Below, piece after piece: positions 18,305-27,099 of a stretch of 62,982 bases of DNA. Below the pieces are notes generated by a model, which was not told where the DNA came from, made no database searches, and was given only the letters and a program-made list of their open reading frames with translations. Each line of letters opens with the position of its first letter. Positions within the stretch are counted from its first letter, which is position 1. The position numbers were made by a program, and so were the translations under genes. Source of the DNA: Virgibacillus salarius (lineage in GTDB: Bacteria; Bacillota; Bacilli; Bacillales; Amphibacillaceae); contig NZ_BAAACY010000020.1 in the NCBI RefSeq assembly GCF_039521925.1, forward strand, positions 1 to 62,982, in the 5' to 3' direction.

Positions 18305-19699
18305 TTAATTTAAGTTTCCAATAGACAGGTATTTAGTTTCTAAATAAGGTTCGATTCCTTCTAAGCCGCCTTCACGTCCTAGTCCACTCTCTTTCATTCC
18401 ACCAAATGGGGCATGTGCCGCTGATGGTCCACCATCATTCCAGCCAATAATTCCATAGTCTAAATGTTCATGAAGATATGTGCCAGTGCGATAGTCATTA
18501 GTAAAGAAGTAGGCAGCAAGACCAAACGGTGTGTGATTCGCCATCGCTACAGCTTCATCTATTTCTGTAAACGTGGTTATTGGAGCAACAGGACCAAATG
18601 TTTCTTCGTGCATAATATCCATTTCTTCAGTTACATTTTTAAGTACAGTTGGATGAACAAAGTAGTATCCTTTGTCGTCATTTGCATCAAATTGATCTCC
18701 TAACAGTACTTGTGCACCCTTTTCTTTGGCATCAGTAATGTGAGAAATGATTTTTTCATAGCCACCTTGATTAATGATTGGGCCGATATCAACACCTTCA
18801 TGTAATCCATTTCCTACTTGAAGCTGCTTTACTTCTGCAACAAACTTTTCAGCGAATTTGTCAACGACATCTTCATGAACAATGATTCTGTTTGCACAAA
18901 CACAGGTCTGACCAGCATTACGGAATTTCGTAGCTACTGTTTGTTTGGCTGCTAGCTCGATATCAGCATCCTTGGCTACAATCAATGGTGCATGTCCACC
19001 AAGCTCCATCGTTACATGCTTTACTGTATCGGCACTGTTTTTTATTAATTCTTTTCCAACAGATGTAGATCCAGTAAATGTTATTTTTCGTACATAGTCG
19101 CTGTTGGTAAATAGGTCACCAATTATACTACCAGAACCAGAAACGTATTGAATTGCTTCTTCTGGGATGCCAGCTTCATGAGCTAATTCAATAATTCGTA
19201 TGCCAGTCAATGGTGTTTCAGAGGCTGGCTTAACAATGAATGTACAACCTGCAGCAAGTGCTGGCGCAGCTTTACGAGTCATCATGGCTGCTGGAAAATT
19301 CCAAGGAGTGATCGCGGCGACTAAACCAACGGGTTGTTTACTAATAATAATGCGTTTGGACTCCGTATTTGCTGGAATGGTCCTACCATATATTCGCTTT
19401 GCTTCTTCTGCGTACCAATCAATATAGCTTGCAGCATATTCTACTTCACCAGAGGATTCTTTTAATGGTTTTCCATTTTCAAGTGTCATCAGCTCGGCAA
19501 TGTCATCTTTGGCATCACGAATTTTTTTCGCCCACGTATTTAATAATTCGGCTCTTTTATGGGCATTAACCTTTGACCATTTTGGGAAATAGTCATGTCC
19601 TTTTTTAAGCGCTACTTGAATTTCTTCTTTGCTATGTTTCTTAATTTCTTTAATAGTTTCTCCAGTAGCTGGGTTTGTAACAATAATCGATTTAGCCAT
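18305..19699 (-). CDS. gabD: NAD(P)-dependent succinate-semialdehyde dehydrogenase family enzyme
   Basis: 464-aa aldehyde dehydrogenase oxidising succinate semialdehyde (or a similar semialdehyde) to the acid. Seen: cofactor/substrate blocks TPWNFPAAM and KPASETPL, the catalytic Glu motif VTMELGGHAP, the catalytic Cys motif GQTCVCANR, and the C-terminal PFGGMKESGLGREGG. These fit the GabD subgroup. It stands alone, with no GABA transaminase nearby, so the physiological aldehyde is uncertain. Start ATG is preceded by AAAGGAG. Confidence 0.9.
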   Translation of the reverse strand: MAKSIIVTNPATGETIKEIKKHSKEEIQVALKKGHDYFPKWSKVNAHKRAELLNTWAKKIRDAKDDIAELMTLENGKPLKESSGEVEYAASYIDWYAEEAKRIYGRTIPANTESKRIIISKQPVGLVAAITPWNFPAAMMTRKAAPALAAGCTFIVKPASETPLTGIRIIELAHEAGIPEEAIQYVSGSGSIIGDLFTNSDYVRKITFTGSTSVGKELIKNSADTVKHVTMELGGHAPLIVAKDADIELAAKQTVATKFRNAGQTCVCANRIIVHEDVVDKFAEKFVAEVKQLQVGNGLHEGVDIGPIINQGGYEKIISHITDAKEKGAQVLLGDQFDANDDKGYYFVHPTVLKNVTEEMDIMHEETFGPVAPITTFTEIDEAVAMANHTPFGLAAYFFTNDYRTGTYLHEHLDYGIIGWNDGGPSAAHAPFGGMKESGLGREGGLEGIEPYLETKYLSIGNLN

Positions 19700-19795
19700 T
19701 ATAAAACTCCTTTGCTCATTAATATAACGTTTTATTATATTTATTATATTCCCTAGTTATTCATCGATAAAAACATATGAACTATAAATTAAAAT

Positions 19796-19884
19796 AATAA
19801 ATCCTATACATTTACTTACAAAGTCTTTATTTTCTTTCGCTAAGAAAGTGAAATGGTAAATGAAGAAGGATGTATAGGTTTATT
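19796..19884. repeat. Long imperfect inverted repeat
   Basis: Outer arms AATAAATCCTATACAT and ATGTATAGGTTTATT enclose CATTTAC/GTAAATG and an inner TTTTCTTTC/GAAAGTGAAA hairpin, nearly 90 nt foldable end to end. It lies in the AT-rich 19700-20252 gap, which otherwise shows no gene. It could be a terminator for gabD-side read-through, a small RNA or a miniature element. Confidence 0.5.
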
Positions 19885-20252
19885 TTATCATTTTTCTTAA
19901 AAAATAGAAAATTATTATTATTTAGATATAAACTTGTAATTACGTTAAAATCAAATAGTATGCTAGCTTTATTTGGATATCTATGATGCAAATCTATTTA
20001 AAAATACCTAGAAATATTTTAAGAAAATTTATGACTAATCTATCAATCTTCAAAATGAGAATTTTTTTCGACGTTGTTTGACATATTTCTCCCTTTTTCA
20101 TCTTCTATAATTGAGTAACAACCTAGATACGACAGAAAAGCACCATAGTCAGATAAGAACGAAATGAGTGAAAAAAGGAGGCAAAGTGTTCTATATGGAT
20201 TTGATTCTTATCTGCATTGGAAATGTGTCAAAAATTGATGGGAGGAATGGTC

Positions 20253-21833
20253 ATGAAAGCTAAACGTAGACGTCAAATGAGAACAGCATTTAGCTTTGCC
20301 GCAACAGTACTATTGACATTTTCATTAATTGTACCTGGAGTAACGAATGCAGAGTCGAACGGTATGTCGAACCAAATGGTAAAAGAAAAAGTCAGTAAGC
20401 GGTTGATTAAAGAGTTTAAGGGCGATGATAAGTTAACCTTCCTAGTCAAATTTAAAGAAAAAGCAGATACTATGAAAATAGCTGAACGGGCGAAAGCCTC
20501 TAGTCAGAAAGCGCAGTTATCTGCAAAGAAGGCTGAATTAACCCAACGAACTGCCGTTTTAACAGAATTAAAGGAAACATCCTTAAATTCTCAGCAGAAA
20601 GTTAGGAAGTTCCTTGAAGCAGAAGTCGAAAAAGGAAATGTAGACACATTTAAGTCGTATCATATTGTAAACGGAATGGCTGTCACAGCAACGAAGAAAG
20701 TTGCCAATAAGCTTGCAGCTTTTACGGAGGTAGAAAAGATACTGCCAAATGAAAGAAGACAATTGTTTACTACAATTACAAAAGATGCAGAAGCACCTGC
20801 TTCAAAAATCGCGAATGTCGAATGGAATGTTGAACGTGTTGGAGCCCCCACAGTATGGGATATGGGATTTGATGGATCAGGTGTAACCGTTGCTAGTATA
20901 GATACAGGTGTTCAATGGGATCATCCAGCGCTACAAGAAAAATATCGAGGCTATGATAATACTTCCGGAGAAGTGAATCATGACTTTAATTGGTTTGATG
21001 CGACAGCAGGGGAATCGGCTCCTTATGATGATCAAGGTCATGGCACACACGTTACTGGAACAATGGTAGGTAGTGAGCCAGATGGCTCAAACCAAGTAGG
21101 TGTTGCTCCAGGAGCAAATTGGATCGCTGTAAAAGCCTTTTCAGCAACTGGAGGTACCGATACTGATCTTCTCGAAGCAGCGGAGTGGATTTTAGCTCCT
21201 ACAGATGCACAAGGAAATTCACGCGTTGATATGGCGCCCGATGTTGTAAATAATTCGTGGGGAGGTGGTCCGGGTCTTAATGAATGGTATCGAGACGTTG
21301 TAAGAAATTGGAGAGCAGCAGAAATATTCCCGGAATTCTCTGCAGGGAATACGTCGATCTATAATCCAGGTGGTCCAGAGTCGATTGCGGTACCAGCAAA
21401 CTATCCAGAGTCATTTGCTACTGGTGCAACCGATTCTAATGATTCGCTAGGAAGCTTTTCATTACAAGGTCCGTCCCCTTATGATGAAATTAAACCCGAT
21501 ATTTCAGCACCAGGTGTAAATATTCGTTCTAGTGTTCCAGGCAATGGTTATGAAGGCGGGTGGAATGGTACATCAATGGCAGGTCCTGCTGTTTCAGCAG
21601 TTGTGGCTTTGATGAAACAAGCTGATAGTAGCTTAACTGTTAATGAAATAGAAGAAGCTCTACTAGCTACTGCCACACCATTAACTGATAACGAATTTCC
21701 AAATTCACCGAATAATGGATATGGTTATGGATTAGTGAACGCATATGACGCTGTTTCTTCGATAATTCCGAGCTTAGGAATGCAAAAATCAATGTTTTTC
21801 TTAAATGATCATCGAACAGCACTAATGAGATAA
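20253..21833 (+). CDS. bpr: Bacillopeptidase F-like S8 serine protease, C-terminally short
   Basis: 526 aa from the ATG at 20253 (GGGAGG seven bases upstream; earlier in-frame ATGs lack an RBS). Signal peptide (about 1-37), I9-type propeptide (about 60-170), then a subtilase domain with Asp in ASIDTGVQWDHP, His in DDQGHGTHVTG and Ser in NGTSMAGPAVSA. From NVEWNVERVG to GYGLVNAYDAVS it follows bacillopeptidase F closely. That protein normally continues for hundreds of residues; here the frame ends 24 residues after the catalytic domain in an unrelated tail (MQKSMFFLNDHR). The protease domain is complete, so an active secreted enzyme is likely. Repeat B lies about 90 bp downstream. Confidence 0.88.
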   Translation: MKAKRRRQMRTAFSFAATVLLTFSLIVPGVTNAESNGMSNQMVKEKVSKRLIKEFKGDDKLTFLVKFKEKADTMKIAERAKASSQKAQLSAKKAELTQRTAVLTELKETSLNSQQKVRKFLEAEVEKGNVDTFKSYHIVNGMAVTATKKVANKLAAFTEVEKILPNERRQLFTTITKDAEAPASKIANVEWNVERVGAPTVWDMGFDGSGVTVASIDTGVQWDHPALQEKYRGYDNTSGEVNHDFNWFDATAGESAPYDDQGHGTHVTGTMVGSEPDGSNQVGVAPGANWIAVKAFSATGGTDTDLLEAAEWILAPTDAQGNSRVDMAPDVVNNSWGGGPGLNEWYRDVVRNWRAAEIFPEFSAGNTSIYNPGGPESIAVPANYPESFATGATDSNDSLGSFSLQGPSPYDEIKPDISAPGVNIRSSVPGNGYEGGWNGTSMAGPAVSAVVALMKQADSSLTVNEIEEALLATATPLTDNEFPNSPNNGYGYGLVNAYDAVSSIIPSLGMQKSMFFLNDHRTALMR

Positions 21834-21921
21834 TTAGCCCAAAATTAGGAACCATTCGATCGAAATAGCTGTCTCAACAGTTCCACGATTATCAAAACCT
21901 AAATAGAAAAATTTATAAAAT

Positions 21922-22047
21922 AAGGAGGCTGGGACGAAACACAACTTCTTTACTCAACATACGAATAATCATGTTATCAATAGGAGTATCATCGCCGCAC
22001 CGTGAAAATATACTTGCTTTCCGCGGTCGCGGCCTCAGCCTCCTTTT
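21922..22047 (-). repeat. Repeat B, partial reverse copy
   Basis: Reverse complement of the right part of repeat B (GAATAATCATGTTATCAATAG, CGCCGCACCGTGAAAAT), ending in CAGCCTCC that pairs with the leading GGAGGCTG. It sits just behind the shortened protease gene. Confidence 0.75.
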
Positions 22048-22134
22048 GTTTCAATCGCGCCCTTCTATAGTATTAGAGCATCCTATTCTTTTACGTTTGT
22101 TAAACTTATATACAATATTTGAAATAGAAAAATA

Positions 22135-22929
22135 CTAAAAAATAGTCGGTACCATTCCCCCATCCATGCGGATTGGAGAACCTTTAAATGCGGATGCATA
22201 AGGACTACACAAAAATGTAGTTAGTCTACCTATTTCAATTGGCTTGATAAATCGTTGTATTTCAGATTGAGGTAGGTTTGTAGTCATAAATTCTTTCTCT
22301 TTTTCTGAAAAAGTCATATCAGCATGAGAGTATATACCCTCAATTATTTGATGAACATTTTCAGAGAGTGTTGGTCCTGGCATGATTGTATTAACTGTAA
22401 CTTCTGCTCCTACTGTTAATTTAGATAAGCTTTTTGACAATGATAATAGCATGGATTTTGTCATACAATACTGAGGCATTTGTCCTGAAGGCATAATTGC
22501 TTCTTCACTAGCAATAAAAATAATGCGACCATAATCGTTTTTTAACATTTTAGGTAAAAAAAACTTAGATAATCCATTTGCAGCAAGAACATTAGTACGG
22601 AAGTATTTTTCCCATGCTTCATCGTCAATGTCCTCATATTGCATAATCTCATAAATACCCATATTGTTAACTAAAATATCAATAGTGGGGTATTTTTTAA
22701 ATAAGGCTTCTCTTTGTAGAATATCGACAATATCGGCTGTAGCATTTTGAGGAGAGGTAGCCGGGAAATTCGATTTAATTTCATTTACGATTCGTTCTAC
22801 CTCTTCATAATTTCGTCCATTAATTAGCACATTGACACCTTCTTTGGCAAGTTCAATGGCAATTGCTTTACCTATACCTTTCGTTGATCCTGTAACTAAA
22901 GCTGTTTTATTGTTTAATCCCATATCCAT
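22135..22929 (-). CDS. SDR family NAD(P)-dependent oxidoreductase
   Basis: About 264 aa classical short-chain dehydrogenase. Cofactor motif TGSTKGIG near residue 13, NNMG near 87, catalytic Ser in FIASEEA and YxxxK in YCMTKS. Start chosen at the ATG at 22929 (MDMGLNNK), nine bases after GGAG; the ATG five codons upstream overlaps the RBS. Substrate cannot be inferred; it is next to, and co-oriented with, an AraC-type regulator about 110 bp upstream. Confidence 0.87.
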   Translation of the reverse strand: MDMGLNNKTALVTGSTKGIGKAIAIELAKEGVNVLINGRNYEEVERIVNEIKSNFPATSPQNATADIVDILQREALFKKYPTIDILVNNMGIYEIMQYEDIDDEAWEKYFRTNVLAANGLSKFFLPKMLKNDYGRIIFIASEEAIMPSGQMPQYCMTKSMLLSLSKSLSKLTVGAEVTVNTIMPGPTLSENVHQIIEGIYSHADMTFSEKEKEFMTTNLPQSEIQRFIKPIEIGRLTTFLCSPYASAFKGSPIRMDGGMVPTIF

Positions 22930-23057
22930 AATACATTTCTCCATTTCATTTATCTTTTATGATAATAAGTTAAAATAAACGCGCTTCTACACTTTGGGGT
23001 AATAATTAGGTTATTCTTTTTTAATATAGTGTTAAAAAATTTACTTTTAAGACAAAG

Positions 23058-24071
23058 TTAATTTCTTGAGTTTGTACCTAATTGTTCAGTACGCCAATTT
23101 AAGGGAGTATCACCTTCCCAAATGCGGAAGGCGCGGTAAAACGAGTTCTGGTCTTCATATCCAATCATGAAGGCTACTTCTTTAATATCGAACGAGGGAT
23201 CTGCGAGGTACTCTCGAGCTAACTCATGTCGGACTTGTGTCAAAAGATGCTTGAAGTTCGTGCCTTCGTCAGTAAGACGTCGCTGCAAGGTACGATCGCT
23301 CATCCCAAACTCGCTTGCGACAGTCTGAATGTCAGGGCGCCCTCCTGTTAGGTTACGTTTCATAATCCACTTGACCATTTCGGTGATTGAGCGACTGCGT
23401 TGCTGCTCATCCAACGATTTGTCTAATACGGGTGTCAGAATCTCCAGCAACTCTTCGTTGTACGAGACAAAAGGGAGGTCTAGATCTCTTCGATGTAGCG
23501 TCAACCTGTTACAATTTGCACCAATCCGGATATGGCAGCCGAAGTAAGCTTCAAGTGCCTGTAGGTCGCCCATTGAGTGCGTAAATTCGACAAATTTCGC
23601 CATCAACGGTTGGCCTGTGCCCCGACGTCCAAGCTCCAAAAGAAATGCCAGAGTGATTCCAACTAGCATCGGTGGACCTGGTTGCTCGGTATACAACCAA
23701 TCTAGTTCAATTGTACATTTCTCACCTCCCTCGGTGATATGTAAGCTTTCAGGGGGACACATCTGTTTGTACCGTGCCATTCGTTTTAGAGCGTCACGGT
23801 AGTCACGAGCATGGTAAGTCGCTAATACTGTGGGTGGATAATGCGCTGTTTCAAAGACGGTCATAAGCTTGATAATTCCTTTGGCAGTGTCATCAATGAG
23901 ATCCGAATAAGCCTGCCAAATCGCGAAATATTGATCGGTAGTGACAACTGGGTCAGTAATAATGGTGAGCGGTAGTCGTGCTTTTCGAGCCACGTCGTGG
24001 GGGGCAATCCCTAATTGATGTATGCCTGCCCAAAATCCTGCCGGGATTTTAATACGAGTATAAGACTTCAT
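23058..24071 (-). CDS. AraC-family regulator with Arabinose_bd-type N-terminal domain (OruR/ArgR-like)
   Basis: 337 aa: an N-terminal ligand domain of the kind found in proteobacterial OruR/ArcR-like regulators (about 20-205) and a C-terminal AraC HTH (about 240-330, VASEFGMSDRTLQRRL and EVAFMIGYEDQNSFYRAFRIW). The gene is visibly richer in G and C than its neighbours (about half against about one third) and uses different codons, which suggests acquisition from elsewhere. RBS AGGAGG precedes the ATG. The SDR downstream is a possible target. Confidence 0.88.
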   Translation of the reverse strand: MKSYTRIKIPAGFWAGIHQLGIAPHDVARKARLPLTIITDPVVTTDQYFAIWQAYSDLIDDTAKGIIKLMTVFETAHYPPTVLATYHARDYRDALKRMARYKQMCPPESLHITEGGEKCTIELDWLYTEQPGPPMLVGITLAFLLELGRRGTGQPLMAKFVEFTHSMGDLQALEAYFGCHIRIGANCNRLTLHRRDLDLPFVSYNEELLEILTPVLDKSLDEQQRSRSITEMVKWIMKRNLTGGRPDIQTVASEFGMSDRTLQRRLTDEGTNFKHLLTQVRHELAREYLADPSFDIKEVAFMIGYEDQNSFYRAFRIWEGDTPLNWRTEQLGTNSRN

Positions 24072-24490
24072 AATGGGTCCTCCTTTAGCTATCTAAACAT
24101 TCACTAGTTTTGCTTGTGATTGTGTTCTGCCTAGTTAACGGGACAGATATTATAATACCTATTCAATCTAGCATTGTAACTAGCAAAGGGTGACATTTTA
24201 CTAGCCAACTACGTCGAATAAATCCGTTAGTAATAGGTACCATTAAAAGGCATCTAAATAATCCTATTTACCTAAGCGGTTTAAATATGTTTTAGTGTTT
24301 TTGTTATTTGTACCTACCCAATCAGAAAGTCACTCACTATAATCTTGGGCTTAAATTGATCTTAGCATTAAATTAATTTATCCAGTATTCAATATGTCTA
24401 TCATTTACAATCTGGCCTGTTTGCGAAATAGTATGAGAATGTTTTGTTGGTATCGTTACTTCAACCTAAATAGTTTTAAAAAAGTAGAAC
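24072..24490. other. Intergenic, nothing recognised
   Basis: AT-rich sequence upstream of the AraC-type gene with no convincing frame, repeat or hairpin terminator. Confidence 0.5.
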
Positions 24491-24833
24491 TTACACCTTC
24501 CCATAAGCTACATTTAACTGCTTTTGTAGTTGTTGGTTATCATCTTCTAGTTTCTCGATTTTCCGTTTAGTGAATCTATAATGGCATTTTTATTGCTTCC
24601 ATTCATTACTCGTTTTAATTGTTTGGTGTTGGCATTTGCGAGTTCCGCTTCCTTAATAATCCAATTTTCTCACGAATTTCAGGATTGTTGTACAATGTTG
24701 CTTTTGCTACACCTGCTTCCTCTGCAATACTATTGAAATTAACATTTTCATTGGCTCGGATGAGTCTTTGAATCGCTTCACCCCCCTTTTTTACGTGTAT
24801 TCAATGTTCCATGCGATCATAATCACCCATGTT
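24491..24833 (-). pseudogene. tnpC-like (DUF6262) remnant of a Tn554-type transposon
   Basis: On the minus strand one frame reads EAIQRLIRANENVNFNSIAE then EAGVAKATLYNNPEIREKI, the HTH core of Tn554 TnpC/DUF6262 proteins. It then needs at least two frame changes to continue through ELANANTKQLKRVM and KIEKLEDDNQQLQKQLN to the stop at 24491. The start region also carries a stop. Non-functional. Confidence 0.7.
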
Positions 24834-24938
24834 TAAGCACCGCTTTTTCCTTTTCGTTCTAGTTCTCTTCTTAAGCGATCAAGACGTCCATAAAACCATT
24901 TCATAACGTAATATCGTTCCAAAATTCGTGAAAACACG
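24833..24938 (-). pseudogene. C-terminal scrap of a Tn554-type integrase (TnpB)
   Basis: Minus-strand frame of about 34 codons ending KWFYGRLDRLRRELERKGK..., the basic tail typical of Tn554 TnpB tyrosine recombinases, directly upstream of the tnpC remnant as in intact elements. The catalytic domain and tnpA are gone. Confidence 0.55.
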
Positions 24939-24994
24939 GAGGTTATTCTTATATGAAGGGAGGTAAACAGCTGGTGAGGTGCTATGTAATCACA

Positions 24995-25010
24995 TGTAAG
25001 CGATTAATTA
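24995..25010 (+). promoter_or_regulatory. cre-like site
   Basis: TGTAAGCGATTAATTA resembles the CcpA consensus TGWAANCGNTNWCA except at the final CA. It lies 100-115 bp before the cellobiose-type PTS operon. Confidence 0.45.
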
Positions 25011-25030
25011 TTTCCGTTTCATGACGGAAA
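25011..25030. promoter_or_regulatory. Palindromic operator candidate
   Basis: TTTCCGT and ACGGAAA separated by six bases, directly abutting the cre-like site. Placement suggests an operator for a PTS-controlled activator such as the LicR-like protein at 28777; this assignment is inference. Confidence 0.4.
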
Positions 25031-25109
25031 AAGTATAGGTGTAGTTGCTGTTTGTATTCGTATAAACTTATAGATAAGTTAACAAACATCAACATAGGAG
25101 GGATTTTCC

Positions 25110-25424
25110 ATGAAAAATATTGTTCTAGCATGTTCAGCTGGTATGTCTACGAGTTTATTAGTAGCAAAAATGGAAGAAATAGCATCTGAAACGGAAATGG
25201 AGGTTCAGATATGGGCTGTGGCACAAGATAAGATAACGCAGGAAATGGAAAAAGCGGATGTACTACTTATCGGTCCACAAATGCGTTTTTTAAAAAAGAA
25301 ACTTTCTAAAGCGGCGAGTGAATGGAATGTACCGATTGATGTAATTGATCCAATTGCTTATGGAAGAATCGACGGAGAAGCAGTGTTAAATAAGGCATTG
25401 GAATTGCTTAATGAAAATAGTTAA
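25110..25424 (+). CDS. PTS lactose/cellobiose-type IIB component
   Basis: 104 aa, phosphocysteine Cys8 in LACSAGMSTSLL. First gene of a complete IIB-IIC-IIA-GH1 operon, RBS GGAGGG. It receives phosphate from the IIA encoded two genes downstream and passes it to the incoming beta-glucoside. Confidence 0.94.
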   Translation: MKNIVLACSAGMSTSLLVAKMEEIASETEMEVQIWAVAQDKITQEMEKADVLLIGPQMRFLKKKLSKAASEWNVPIDVIDPIAYGRIDGEAVLNKALELLNENS

Positions 25425-25438
25425 AGGAGGAGATTTAG

Positions 25439-26728
25439 ATGAATGGGAAGTTTATGGAAATGTTGGAGAACTTCTTATTACCGATTGCTGATAAGTTAAA
25501 CAATAACCGTTACTTATCCGCTTTACGTGACGGATTTATGGTTGCGTTACCACTTATTATTTTTGGTTCTATATTTGTTGTTATTGCAAATTTTCCCTTC
25601 CTCGATAGTATGATTAGTGAGGAAGCCTATAAGGCATACCAAAATGCATTAGGACCAGCTTCAGCTGCCACCTTAAGCATAATGGGATTATTTGTAATCG
25701 TTGGGATTGGTTATAAGTTAACAGAGCATTACGAAGGGGAGGCTATTTATGGCGGTGTAGTTGCACTAGCAGCTTTCTTGATATTAACGCCACAGGTATT
25801 AGAAGGAGTATCTGGAGTTATTCCTACAGCAAGTCTAGGAGCCCAAGGAATGTTTCTTGGTATCTTTACTGCATTTATTTCAGCTGAGTTATATCGTTTC
25901 TTCGTACAAAAAGATTGGACAATTAAAATGCCAGCTGGGGTTCCGGGGGCAGTGTCAAAATCATTTAGTGCATTAATTCCGATTACCCTAACATTATCCA
26001 TTTTTTTAATAGTCCGCATTCTATTTAGTTACACCAATTTTGAGACAGTACAGAATTTTATTTATACTATAATCCAACAACCATTAACTGAACTTGGTAG
26101 TGGATTGCCAGCAACTATTGTTGCGGTACTGTTGATTCAGGTTTTCTGGTTCTTTGGATTACATGGCCAAATCATTGTGAATTCAGTATTTGATCCAATC
26201 TGGTATGCATTAAATGATCAAAATTTATCAGCGTTTCAGGCGGGGACTGAATTACCAAACATTGTGACGAAGCAATTTGTCGACTCTTTCCTTGTTGGTA
26301 TGGGAGGATCAGGCATGACGTTAGCTGTTATCATTCTAATATTTCTAATTGGTAGAAGTAGACAATTGAAGGAATTAGGTAAGCTTGGTGCACCTGCCGG
26401 GGTATTTAATGTAAACGAGCCTATTATCTTTGGCTTACCGATTATCATGAATCCATTAATTATTATTCCATGGCTTGTTGCTCCAGTTGTAGTTACCATT
26501 ATTACATATTTTGCTATGTCGACTGGATTAGTTCCGCCACCTGCTGGGGTAATTGTCCCATGGACAACACCAGTTATTTTAAATGGATTTTTAGCAACAG
26601 GTAATGCATGGCAAGGAGGGGTACTACAGGCAGTAAATTTAGTTATAGTAATTGCGATTTGGTGGCCATTCTTAAAGATTATGGACAAGAGTTACTATGA
26701 AAAAGAAACGAAGGTAAAGAAAAGCTAA
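25439..26728 (+). CDS. PTS lactose/cellobiose-type IIC permease
   Basis: 429-aa polytopic EIIC permease with PIADKLNNNRYLSALRDG at the N-terminus, FFGLHGQ in the middle and FNVNEPIIFGLPIIMNP in the substrate region. Fifteen bp after IIB, RBS AAAGGAGG. Probably imports cellobiose or related beta-diglucosides, given the GH1 gene in the same operon. Confidence 0.94.
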   Translation: MNGKFMEMLENFLLPIADKLNNNRYLSALRDGFMVALPLIIFGSIFVVIANFPFLDSMISEEAYKAYQNALGPASAATLSIMGLFVIVGIGYKLTEHYEGEAIYGGVVALAAFLILTPQVLEGVSGVIPTASLGAQGMFLGIFTAFISAELYRFFVQKDWTIKMPAGVPGAVSKSFSALIPITLTLSIFLIVRILFSYTNFETVQNFIYTIIQQPLTELGSGLPATIVAVLLIQVFWFFGLHGQIIVNSVFDPIWYALNDQNLSAFQAGTELPNIVTKQFVDSFLVGMGGSGMTLAVIILIFLIGRSRQLKELGKLGAPAGVFNVNEPIIFGLPIIMNPLIIIPWLVAPVVVTIITYFAMSTGLVPPPAGVIVPWTTPVILNGFLATGNAWQGGVLQAVNLVIVIAIWWPFLKIMDKSYYEKETKVKKS

Positions 26729-26770
26729 TCATAATAACAGTATTTTAAGCAGTCTTAAGAGGTGAAAAGC

Positions 26771-27076
26771 GTGGATCAAACAACAAATATTGCATTTCAA
26801 ATAATATTGCACGCCGGTAATGGAAAATCAAACGTAATGGAAGCCATTCAAGAGGCAAAGATCGGTAATTTTACATTAGCCGATGAACTAGTTGAACAGG
26901 CTGGAGAAGAACTAGGAAAGGCGCATGAATACCAAACCCAGCTATTACAACAGGAAGCAAAGGGTGAAGAAAATGTTATTAATGTCATGCTTATTCATTC
27001 ACAAGATCATTTAATGACATCAATGACAGTAAGGGACCTTGCGATAGAGATTATCGAAATATACAGAAATAAATAG
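26771..27076 (+). CDS. PTS lactose/cellobiose-type IIA component
   Basis: About 101 aa, all-alpha EIIA; phosphohistidine in MLIHSQDHLM, and the family AHEYQ block. I prefer the GTG at 26771 (MDQTTN), with AGAGGTG just upstream, over the GTG at 26762 which overlaps that RBS. It is the only stand-alone IIA of this class in the window, so it may also serve the IIA-less system at 12755-14340. Confidence 0.92.
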   Translation: MDQTTNIAFQIILHAGNGKSNVMEAIQEAKIGNFTLADELVEQAGEELGKAHEYQTQLLQQEAKGEENVINVMLIHSQDHLMTSMTVRDLAIEIIEIYRNK

Positions 27077-27099
27077 TAAGTTAAGAGGAGGAACTAGCG

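Noticed and set aside
20050..20130. TTGACA...TATAAT promoter before bpr
   Set aside because: The spacing between the best -35 and -10 matches is about 22 bp, too long for SigA.
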